Shown: one piece after another, positions 47,031-57,100 of the stretch
Layout of the letters: every line of letters begins with the position of its first letter
Numbering within the stretch: the stretch's first letter is position 1
Origin: Stenopsyche tienmushanensis
Lineage: Eukaryota > Arthropoda > Insecta > Trichoptera > Stenopsychidae
Length of the DNA: 64,000 bases
Assembly (NCBI GenBank): GCA_008973525.1
Contig: WACJ01000057.1
Coordinates: 992,001 to 1,056,000 of the forward strand
Reading direction: 5' to 3'
Notes under the pieces: model-generated
Told to the model about the DNA's origin: nothing
Seen by the model: only the letters and a program-made list of their open reading frames with translations
Databases searched by the model: none
Translations under genes and position numbers: made by a program

Positions 47031-48112
47031 TAGATAATTTCATTTCAATGTGACTGAACGATGTTAAATTGCTTCGTTCGAACGAATGATGATCATATAT
47101 CGTCGGAATTTGTCTACGATATTTATCTGAAATATCGTGTAAGCCACTGTCAATACCGAGGAATGCGTCTACGTGAGTCGGAGGGTCAGCCTTGGACCGA
47201 TTGCAAAACCAGCCATCTGCCGAAAGCCTCCAATGTCACCTTTCTTCTAGGCCAAATATTGAGTTGCACATTGAATGCCCGCACAATTGAGTGCCCATTA
47301 TGAATTTATTGTTAAATCAAAGGATTCTAGCATCATCGATGATAAAATACATTATTTATAACGATCAATTGTTATAGCTTCACACATACTTGATATTACA
47401 CTAGGCGTTTGTTGTATAAATGTATAAGTATAAGATTTAAAGATCCCAATGCTAAAACGAAAATATTTTTAACGACAGATATTTAGTATCTTGTACAAAC
47501 GTACCACTGCATCAAGTACACGGGAATGAAATTGACAGCTATTTAAAAATAGTGAATTTATGGATGTAACATATCACTCAATAAGTTCGCAGTCAAACGT
47601 ATCAATAACGCCACATAATATTTGATATTGATGATTTTTTCTCTCTCTCAAGGCAATCGACGAATAAAATAGCGTGCGCGTTTCAAAATACGAAGCACGC
47701 TGACGTTTGCGTTTTTGGTCGCTTTGGGTGGCATTCATCGGTTGCTTTCCATTCAGCCGATTTGATTTTATCCATAATCACATACAGCATAAAAATCCTT
47801 TTTATTGCGCTGAAATGGCTCTAAACAGCGCTCTGAATCGTCGACGCGTTGTTTTTGATCAAGTGTGGGCAAACGCGGCACACATTTTGAATAGAATATT
47901 AAACAAATGTCGATGCAAAATCGTGAATACGCTGCCTTCTGATATGGCTGGGATATCAGCGACCAAAACTATATTGTGTGCTATTTTATTATCCTACGAA
48001 CTTATTGAGTGATGTGTTATTTGGATGAATTGGAGTATTTAGACAAAAACTGTAAATTATCCTATTGTTTTGATGCAAAATATTGATGAATTTGCATGCG
48101 AAAGTAGATGTA
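47031..48112. other. No gene seen
   Basis: Single-copy sequence; frames at 47061-47303 and 47707-48012 have no motif. Confidence 0.4.
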
Positions 48113-48692
48113 TTAACCCTTTGCACTCAGATGTCCTCTCTGATGGGACATTAAAGTTTATTAGCGATTACGGAGAATCAACTTATTCCAATACAAATTT
48201 TTAAAAATGCAGGTTTCCCTGAAGATTTTTATTGAAATGGCATAATAAATCAACTAAAAATATGGTACAATTTTTGAGATATATATAAAAAAAAAGGGGA
48301 GAAGTGCGCATGTACGCACCACAATAGAGAAATGCAATCTACTCCCAGAATATTGTTGGAAATATTGCAGCAATTGATAAATCTAAAGCGGTTTTAGATT
48401 ATATAAAAAAATATGGATACTGTAGATCATGCGGATCAATACGCTTCGGCGTATTGTTAACTGCTTAAGTCATTGAAATGATGGATTTAAGAAGAAAAAA
48501 AGTCTTCAAACTACTTATTATTGTCAAACGTGAGTAAATCAGCTTGGAATGGAATTTGGGGAGTGCTTCAAAGTTTATCATACTGTACAAATTTATAAGA
48601 AATAAATGTTCATAAATGCACGTTTCTACGACAAAGTGGCGCCGAGTAGCTAGTGGGTAAAGTCCCGGATGGTTCGACGTGCAAAGGGTTAA
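48113..48692 (+). mobile_element. PiggyBac element, dead
   Basis: Bounded by TTAACCCTTTGCAC at the left and GTGCAAAGGGTTAA at the right: TTAA target copies plus perfect 10 bp inverted ends beginning CCC, the defining arrangement of piggyBac elements. The 580 bp interior keeps a decayed transposase segment. It lies about 100 bp upstream of the GC-rich promoter region. Confidence 0.92.
48390..48490 (+). pseudogene. PiggyBac transposase remnant
   Basis: The plus strand encodes AVLDYIKKYMDTVDHADQYA then SAYC, a stop, LLKSLK, a stop and W. This matches the conserved piggyBac-family region around [YN]..M.GVD..DQ...Y followed by a K.W..K segment, shortly downstream of the catalytic core. Three in-frame stops fall within about 90 bp. 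The catalytic aspartates upstream are missing because most of the gene has been deleted. Confidence 0.8.
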
Positions 48693-48744
48693 ATAGATAA
48701 ATAGATGAGAAGAAGAAGTGTTTTTGTGTATTTAATGTAAAAAA

Positions 48745-48814
48745 AATTCAAATGTATATTTGTGCGATATTGAATAGTCGGCGGCCCAGTTGTAAATAAA
48801 GTTGAGTAGCCCTG
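48745..48814 (-). mobile_element. hAT-like terminus next to the promoter
   Basis: Read from outside: CAGGGCTACTCAACTTTATT, TACAACTGGGCCGCCGACTA. The CAGGG start and the TACTCAAC...GGGCCGC order resemble hAT termini of other animals. No second end or duplication was found. It ends about 40 bp before the inverted CCAAT motif of the candidate promoter. Confidence 0.4.
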
Positions 48815-48849
48815 TTTTAATCCAATCCGGATCGGGGGGGCTCCAGCTC

Positions 48850-48965
48850 GAAGCTCATTGGTGGAAGTTTGCGAGACGGGGTGGGGAGGGGAGTCGAAGG
48901 CCGAGCTCGCGCCCCGGCTATAAGTAGTTGGGCGACGGTGCTCGCTGGTATCGCATGTCATTAAC
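48850..48965 (+). promoter_or_regulatory. Candidate upstream promoter with CCAAT, G-rich box and TATA
   Basis: In a sharply GC-rich island the order is CATTGGTGG (inverted CCAAT) at about 48856, GGGGTGGGGAGGGGAG (Sp1/KLF-like) at about 48879-48894, and TATAAG at 48919-48924. A start about 30 bp after the TATA would fall near 48950; the nearest initiator-like string is TCATT at 48958-48962. A transcript from here would have a leader exon ending at the donor CAG|GTAACG at 49054/49055. Not confirmed by an overlapping reading frame. Confidence 0.45.
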
Positions 48966-49054
48966 GGGTGCCGAACGTAACGTAGAAACTTTCGCGAATT
49001 CACGTAAACCGTATATAAAAGTTTCATCGAAAAATTTTCAACGCAACATTTCAG

Positions 49055-49414
49055 GTAACGGATTTATAACTTCGAACAGTGCGAATCGATTCATATACTG
49101 CGATTCGTTGTGATGAATTTGTAAATTTAATATATATATATTATATATATATGTGTATTTAAATAACAACCCCTTGCGTTTTAAAGTGATTAGGGAATTT
49201 TATCGTAATCATGGTGCAAAATTATTTTTAGCGTGTTTGTGTGTTTTAATTCGATAAATTTATCGTCGGGATTTGTTTCGGATTTAAATGCGTATTCGGA
49301 TGCGTTTTTGCGTGTCCGTATGCGTTCGGTGCAAATTTGATTATTTATTTTGATTTCGTTGTGCAATTTGATGGTTGTTGATGTTTTTTTTTTTAATTGT
49401 TGTTGTTGTTGCAG
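49055..49414 (+). other. Candidate 5'UTR intron
   Basis: Starts GTAACG after CAG and ends in a T-rich tract (T runs and repeated TTG) with GCAG at 49411-49414. It would join the TATA-driven leader exon to the GC-rich leader before 50182. Inside is a short alternating TA tract at 49121-49152. Splice assignment rests only on the consensus strings. Confidence 0.35.
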
Positions 49415-50181
49415 ATCGGATATCGGATGTTAGCACGCGCCCCGCAGTACGCGGATGTGTCCGCACTTTGTCAAATTGAGTTATTAAGCGCGTTTTAATC
49501 GCGCAGTAATTGGCAGTAATTCACATCGGCGCTGTTCGCCGGCAAGTGCTGCCAATCGCGGGCGAGCGGCTGGAAGTCGCAACTCGCCGGCTGCTTCCCC
49601 TCGAGGAGCTCAGTGTGCGGACGGCGCTCGTGCAGGCAAGGTGCGTCGCGGCGCGCTCCGATCGCGCTCGAGATATACGCGTCTCGGAAGATTTGACTCG
49701 AACTTGTACCGCTGCCGCCGTGATCCGTCGTTTGATTTTGGACTGTTTTCGACATTCGAACTGCGCCTCTGGAAGATCGTTTTTTTTTGTTGTTGAAAAA
49801 AAAATCCGAGTGTTAAAAAAATAAATTGATTAAAATTGTGTCGGCGGAAATAAATCGGATAAATTCCGATTTCGTTGCGGAGTGCTTTTAAAGATCATTT
49901 TGAAGTTGTTGGATGAGATTTAATAATATTTGTCGTTTTGAAAATTGTTGAAAAAAATTAAATTCATCGTGTGTTTTGGTGCGCTGTAAGATTGGGCGAC
50001 GACATACATTCACATCGACGGCCGTTTGGCCACTGAGGCGAGATTCGCACTGTTGCCGTGCGGGGGGTGTGCGGTGTGCGCGGAGAGCGCCTGCGCAGCG
50101 GACGTCGCGCCTGCGATTGGTCGGCGCGCAAGAGTGGGGGGCCCAGCTGGCTATATTGACAGCGAGGAGCACGTTGCTGTC
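49415..50181 (+). other. CpG-rich promoter-proximal region / extended 5'UTR
   Basis: GC- and CpG-rich, in strong contrast to the flanks, with T- and A-rich interruptions at 49780-49970. Open frames here on both strands (for example 49510-49824 and 49888-50172) reflect GC richness; they have no motifs and overlap one another. I read it as promoter-proximal DNA of the downstream gene, transcribed only if the upstream promoter is used. Confidence 0.6.
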
Positions 50182-50214
50182 AGTCGGGTTGCCGCTGTGA
50201 CGTGCGATGGACGT
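50180..50214 (+). promoter_or_regulatory. Inr + DPE core promoter
   Basis: Initiator TCAGT at 50180-50184 sets +1 at A50182. Positions +28 to +33 (50209-50214) read GGACGT, a full match to the arthropod downstream promoter element RGWYVT at its required spacing. No TATA box lies 25-35 bp upstream. In Drosophila, Inr+DPE promoters are TATA-less and common among developmental regulators. Confidence 0.7.
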
Positions 50215-50591
50215 TCGTCGTTCGCCGCGAGATAAGCACGCACGAAGTCGTTGACGTTCGATGTTCTCGCGCTACGGGACCGGACTCGTTATGCGTTCGC
50301 GTGCGAGATAGTGACAAGATGATTTTGCGCAAATATAAATACAACAGTGTACACGATTGAATATGACCGTTCATCGACTACCAAATAATAGTGAATAATA
50401 TAGTGATCTTGTGATAAAACATCAAATAATCGGGGACGACGGATATCGAAGCGGCACAGAGCGAGACACGATCCGCGCTAACGTTGCCGGCCACCCCAGC
50501 TAGTTTTTTTGATAAATTTTTAAAAATCAGTCGAACGGAGCGACCGTTTATTTTTGTAAATCCAGATATTAACGTTGGAAAAGTGTCGAAG
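50182..50591 (+). other. 5'UTR with four short upstream reading frames
   Basis: From the predicted start the leader is 410 nt to the main ATG. It holds exactly four ATGs before it that open separate short frames: 50207-50254 (15 codons), 50261-50311 (16 codons, with one internal ATG), 50319-50360 (13) and 50363-50398 (11). All end before the main start, and none overlaps another or the main frame. From 50399 to 50591 there is no ATG. Such a layout usually lowers translation and makes it depend on reinitiation. Confidence 0.6.
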
Positions 50592-50711
50592 ATGGTTCCC
50601 CAGCAGTTGGCCGACGGAAGATTGGCCAGTCCTTCTTCGAACGGCCTCCCCAAGTTCGGATCCCAGTTGGTGGACAAAAACTCATCGACGCCATACACGG
50701 ACGCCACACAG
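50592..50711 (+). CDS. First coding exon of an unrecognised multi-exon gene
   Basis: ATG at 50592 in a good context (A at -3, G at +4). The exon encodes exactly 40 residues, starting MVPQQLADGRLASPSSNG and ending in KNSSTPYTDATQ, and stops at the donor CAG|GTAGGA (50711/50712) in phase 0. The segment is polar, rich in Ser, Pro, Gln and Asn, with no signal peptide, membrane segment or known domain, so it looks like a disordered N-terminus. The only in-frame extension upstream lacks an ATG. No acceptor continuing the frame was found before 64000, so intron 1 exceeds 13.2 kb. The DPE promoter, uORFs and long first intron suggest a developmental regulator or RNA-binding protein; I do not recognise it and give no name. 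Confidence 0.75.
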
Positions 50712-53700
50712 GTAGGACTCTAAATATTTTCAAACGATAAGCTCACCGCCAACTTGCGAAAGCTCGGGCAGGTGCTTGAAAAAATCTCACAAATCCATCG
50801 AATTGGAACGATCCCAATTCGTCCGACATTCGGATGCGTTTAATTCCGCGTCGATCCCCAAACATCTTTTGCGTTAAATCTGTGCAAATATTTTGGCAAC
50901 GCGAGACCGCAAGATTCGACATAATAACGTAGGTCAGTTGCGACGAAAATTCGACCCGCGAATTTATTACGAACCGTCGATCACCATCGTCGCAAACGAA
51001 CGATAATATCGATAAAATCGATAAATGCATTCGCATATAAATCCCGCCGACTTTACACATTCGCCGATTTATTCAAATTTGCCATTTAGAGCGCCGTCAC
51101 TAGATGGCATTGCTCAGCCCGAATCGAATCAAAATTCATCAATAATTTTATGCTATAAATTAATTGATTTATTTAATTCACGAACATCCCATGTCCAGTG
51201 CCGAATATATTAATGAATGAAAAATGCGCGTTCATTTCAGACATAGGGTGTTTATTGACGCGCTGATCGATTTAAATGCATATATTTATTAACATTTATT
51301 TTTTTTTATAAAAAATAAATAAAATCCATCTGAATTATGCGCATTTTCTTGTTTTGCGATTTTATGTCGAAATATCATATTTCAAACTTAATATTTGAAG
51401 AAATTCAACCATTAGATAATATCCCTTTTTTATCCAATAAATACATCGAATTTCTGCAAAAAACGTGAATTTTCCTAAAATATCATAATTTTCAACGAAT
51501 CAACTTATTAAAGTCTCGCATAATATTAAAGTCAATAAACGAGTATAGAAATGTGCTTGGATAAACCGAATGTGTATATTTATTAAATATAAAAAAACAT
51601 AAATGATCGTTAAAATATCGTTTTTGCTAATAAAAACATAAGTTTTTCCGTCAGTGAACATTTATTTTCAATAACATTTATAACTGACTGTAAATTATTC
51701 CACTTTTTTTTGATACTTTAGACAGATTTCAAGCATTAATTTCTTCGGCAAAATCTTAGAATACCGTTTAAAAATGATGCGAAAGTAGGATTTATGGCAA
51801 AAAATAGAATAACGAGTAATAAAAAAAAATATTATTGTAAAAAAAAGGATCATTTCAGGTAGACTGACATTTGTATGCATAAAATGCACCAAAATTATTT
51901 GTAAACGATTCGGAAACGATTTTTTGTGCAAGTTTTAATACGTTGGAACTAGTCGATGTTTTTTTTTTGATAAACATAAATTTTAACGTGTTTTCTATTT
52001 GTGTAAATTCGAAGTGATGAGGATCACAGATCTGTGCGGTCCGTTTTTATGGTGTTTTTATTTTTTTAAAGTAATTTCGTACCTAAAATATAAAAAAGTA
52101 TTATTGAAAATCATCACATACAACCATTACAAATTTTAGTAAAATTGCTTAATAAATTATATATATAACTGTTTTAGTGATTATAATATCGGTGCAATTA
52201 CAATCTGTGCTTTTTGAAATCTTTAAATCTAAAATTTGAATCGGTTGCTGTTTTTCATAAAATCCAAAAATGTCTTCACATTTTTCTATGAATCTTGGTG
52301 TTTCCATTTCTTAAATAAATTCAATAGAGGTTATCAGGGCTACCCATTTAATGATCTTTGCTACGTATCTAAATCGATTTTGGGATGTATTGGTCGCAAT
52401 GTTTTATGTATAAAAAAAAAACTGTTTTTGCTAGAATAAAATATGAACAAAAACTAAAATTATTCATTAAGTGTTGTGAAAGTCCCGAAGAAGAAATGCT
52501 CAAAAGCTGTAAATGTGCTATCCATGTATCCATGCATGTGCCTGGAGACACAAGTCGCCTTTAGATGATAAAATATATAAGTCGAACAACTTTTTACGCA
52601 ATTTCTAATATCTCCAAACTCGCCGGCATTTAAAAGATTAAAAGGGCTCGACGGAGGAAAAAGGTTGAGTTCTCCCGTCTTAAATGAGCATAATCTGTGC
52701 CGCGCTTGGAACACGTCGAATTCGTGGCCCCCCAATCGCGTCGAATAGAAGGCAAACAACAAATAAATCTCCGTGCCGGCTCTCCAGTTGGCTTTTTATT
52801 TTAAACGTAGCAATGTCAAATTTGATGAGTTCTGACTGCAAATGTCATTGGCCGTCTGTGACAAGTTAATGACACTCGAGATATACGTCATACGTACACA
52901 TAGGAACACATGCGTCACACGTGCGCCGCACACACGCGCGCGTCCGCACGCGTCTCTCCGCCGGCTCGCTCTCTATGCAGATATCAATTTATCATAATAT
53001 TTACCTGCTATGCGAGGCGGCGGCGAATTCGCCCATAATTATCAATTATCTCGGTGCAGGGTGTTCCAGAAGTGACCGCTGCAATTCTCCACGGCTACGT
53101 TTATTACGTGCGAATCGCGTGTAATGTTTCGGGTGGTGTTTTTTTTCCCTCCTCCTCTCGTTCTCCGGTCGGATTGAAAAGTACGTGCCATGTATGCAAT
53201 TTATTTTGACATTGTGCCGAATCGATTTTTTCGGTTCTTATCCATGAAAAACTTTGACATGTCATTATTAATTCATGTAGCGATCTTTTTTTATGCGGTC
53301 CCACCAGAACAAAATGCTAAACACACTGAGCAGATTCGCATAATTCCATTGATTATTCGCAAATATTTGCATTAAATTATATCATGCCAGGAATGAGACT
53401 CGATTATTAAATACTATATAATATATAGGGATTCAAAAACAAACAAAAAATAACATCATAATCATTTTTTGCCTTCTGTCATAATAATAGTGCCAATGAG
53501 AGATTAGCTTCTATTAAATCCGTCGGTTTTTATTATCAACGCCGAATCGAATTAGCCCCCAAATATATAGCAGATAAGATTACATCCGACGATCGCTTAC
53601 GTTTATTGTAGAAGCGCTCAAACGTGTATTTGATGCATTCGCAAACAACAAATTGCACGAAACAACTGTTGATTTAATCGTAATTCGCGGATAAGTCAAG

Positions 53701-54039
53701 TGGGGTGGATTCCGAATCGAAAGGATTGCCCCCCTCGAACCATTTATTAATATTGCATATGTTTCGCGCGGCCCCATGTGTGCAATTTCGTTTCATTTTA
53801 TTTTGAGAGCCCATATTTTTGCCACCGCTTCCGATATGTGCCAAGTTGGCAAATAGTTTAAGGCAAATTTATCTTCACCGGGTAAACACTTGTTACGAAG
53901 GCGGCCAACAGATGTCGCTCGCTTAACGACGTTTCGCTGGATTTATCTGCTGCAATTATCAGGACGAACGCTGCTTTATTATTACCCAATAAAACGGGCG
54001 CACATATCATAAACGCTGTGTTTCGGGAGCACATTGTGG
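50712..54039 (+). other. Intron 1, proximal part
   Basis: Begins GTAGGA. Sequence is unique, with AT-rich stretches, a GC-rich part at 52680-53180, and an alternating purine-pyrimidine tract (ACACACGCGCGCG and neighbours) at about 52912-52960. A T-rich stretch ending TTTCAG at 51240 is acceptor-like but leads to no sustained frame. No transposon family from the left 48 kb is visible. Confidence 0.55.
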
Positions 54040-54173
54040 AAGAACGACCTTCCTGCCTCTGCGTAATGCTCGCATGCTCGATTAACGTACACGACGAAAT
54101 GTCCAAATATGAAATTATTCGAGGGAGCTGAATCTGGACTGTGCGGTGGCTGGTTTACTCGATGGAACCACAA
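54040..54173 (-). pseudogene. Mariner-type transposase C-terminal remnant
   Basis: The minus strand encodes QPPHSPDSAPSNNFIFGHF, close to the mariner motif HPPYSPDLAPSDYHLF that carries the third catalytic aspartate. The rest of the frame has no clear match and no inverted ends are visible. It is from a different mariner lineage than copies A-C, or a region those copies have lost. Confidence 0.55.
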
Positions 54174-57100
54174 TCGGGGAATGACAGTCTAAATTTTGGT
54201 AGACATGTGCACCGATGCATTATCCATGCAGGTGATGTACGCCTTTTTTATTTGTTGACCTCTCGCAAAAAAATAATTGTGTGCTCATAAATCTATCCTT
54301 TTGTGGTTAGTCTACTGTGACATGAATCCTAATAGAAAAATATATCTTTATTTGTTCATTTACGTAGGAGGTAAGTCTTAACTGTATTCTCTGAAAGGTG
54401 TAACGAATAATTTAAAAAAATAACGATAAATCTAATAATTTGATTTTATACTATGAAATACTTGACTTTTTATGGATTAACATTTATTTATAAAATCTAC
54501 TTTATATATTTATATTCAATATTATTTTATTATAAACATACAGCAATTATTGCTGAAACACGCTGTATCCATGTGCACTTACTGCTATCCAGACCACCGT
54601 CGCTCAAACCTACGCACCGTAAAATTTATTTATTAAATTCACTATTACTTAATTATTAACATGGATTTATCTGTTAAGTGAAAGAGACTACATGACTTTT
54701 TCAACAATACCACTTTATTTGCTTTGATATTTAGCCATTTTATTTGATTTTTTTTTTTTAAATTGACTATTTAAAAATTCCTTATTAAAAGACTATTACC
54801 AATCACTTTTATAGCTATAAATCCCAAGATGTTTAAATATCCAATTCAACCTCTAAATCCTGGAGTTGTGTACAAATAATTTCAATTGTCATGATTCATT
54901 TCATGTTTTTTTTAAAATTTCGGTATATCAAACAAAATTACATCAGTCCGTATATGATTTTTTGCGCCTTTAGAGTGGTCTGTCTTCTTTGTAGCATTGA
55001 CGAATGCGATAATTGTTTTGTAGATCGTTCCGTGTCTTTTCGAGGAATCGTTTGATCCGGAACCAGGCAACCGACCACAGAAAATCAAAGTCATAACGTG
55101 GTGTGATAGAAATTGCACAGCTTTGTTAAAGTCAGTAATTTCCATGCGCAATCGTGCTGTTTTACATTCGCGGCGTGATGAGCATAAATCGCCTATGCCG
55201 TAAATGTAATGAGGTCTAAAGGCAAAACTGAAAGGCAATTTAAATGGCTTTTCAATCAATTGTGGTTTGCCACGATCATAAATATGCTCGAAACTGCTGT
55301 AATTACCGGCCACATTAAAGGTTCACTTATTGTTGATTTCTGCGAAACGCACCGTTGTTTAGGGCCATCTCGTTCAATTTCGCTCGCATAAAACTCAACA
55401 CGTCGCTAATTATTTCTGGAGAGCAATTTTCCCTACGAGTCATAAACAATACGACGCCAGGATCTCATACGTTCACAGAGTCGACCATATCGGTAATTTA
55501 GGCGTCATCGTTTTTAAAATGACCGGAAATTTATGAAATTGCGATCTTATCTGATAGTTCGTGCAGATATACCGGAATGAGACATAAGACACTAACGTAT
55601 TCGTCATTTGGGACGCTTGTGGTGCAATCGATGAGTCTTGATGGGCTGAATATTAGAATTCAATCATAGTCATAAATGCAAAAAGTTGTCAGTTATTGAG
55701 ACGCTTAACATCTTATTTTGCTTACGGATAGTGCTATACCACTTTTGCTATAACATAATAACAAATCAATACAAATTTAATATCATTCAAAATTTTGATC
55801 AATTAAGATTCAAATGATATTCAAGTCGTTAAAAAATCAGTTCCTTTTGAATTAACAAATATCAACGTCATTTATGATTGGACCAAAACGATCCAAAATG
55901 CATCTAATCAGTTAGGGTATCATTTGAAGGACGCATTCATTTATATTATAAAGTACAATATTTTGAAATTCAAATTAAATATCTAATATAATTGCAACAT
56001 CTTTGATCATTTGTGTATGGAGATTATAATTCTTAATGTGTTCGGACATAGTGCTCTTGTTATTATTGAAATTAAATATATTTTTAATGCCAAAGTTTGT
56101 GAAGCATCGTTTATAATGAAAACAAAATTATCTCGCAAGCATATTAGGCCGTACACGTTTACAACAAATTCGATTATTATATATTTAATTGGTATTAAAT
56201 TTGGTTAAATAATTATATTCGCTAGTTGATGTTGTCGTTGGATCAATCTGTCACTGCCAAAGCCACACCGCCGATATTCACGAGATGAGATCTTCAGGAT
56301 TCGGATGGCGAATTCGATCAGGTCTTTCCGAAATTTCAAGGCTTACCGGTGCGAGTGGTAAATGAAAAGCTTCCGTAATTTATGTGTGATCTGATGATGT
56401 GATGCGTGATGAGCCGCGTTTCAAATTATAGTGCCACTTAAGTGGTTTCGGGTTCGAAGACTCCCAAGTTCCCACTCGGGGTTCAACATTCGTACGGCCG
56501 CGGTGGGGTTGCCGCATTGTTTGTTACCGGGCAATTTAATTGTCATTAGCGGTTGAATTAATTCACTTTGGAGATTAAATTGCCCCCATCCTTAATGAAC
56601 GAGGCCCACTCTTTGAGAATCGCTTTTTTATTCAAAACGTCCGCACAATGTGTCCATTTGTTGCTGTCAAACTGTTGGGAGCCCCCGGGCCGGATTGATT
56701 CCGTATGGGATCCCATTCATGTTTTTGGGTCCGGATTTAATGACTGAATATGTATCGGGCCGTTGAGATTTATACGCCGTAAAATTGAGGGATGATTAAT
56801 CTGAATTATTAATATAGCCATAACGAATTACGATGAGAACGTTGTTCTGGGTGTGTGCTTGGGTGATTGGTTGGACCGGAAACGCTGTGTTGAATCAATA
56901 TAGGATTTATCTTAGTTTGACCCATATTTAAAGCGTTCTTATCTTTTCCACGTTTTATCTCGAGGAGGACAAATCCCATATAGGCCAATTTTGTAAATCG
57001 CCGGGATTCAGATGGGGAGGCTTAAAAAATACACGCAGAAAAAAACTAAGTCACGGCTCATACGAGAAAGGGATGTGCATCTAGGGGTATTTTTCATGGG

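Noticed and set aside
49510..50172. Arg/Ala/Cys-rich frames on both strands in the GC island
   Set aside because: They overlap one another, lack domains and are explained by high GC with few stop codons.
50484..50591. N-terminal extension of the first coding exon in the same frame
   Set aside because: The extension contains no ATG; it would need a TTG start, and ATG 50592 has a good context.
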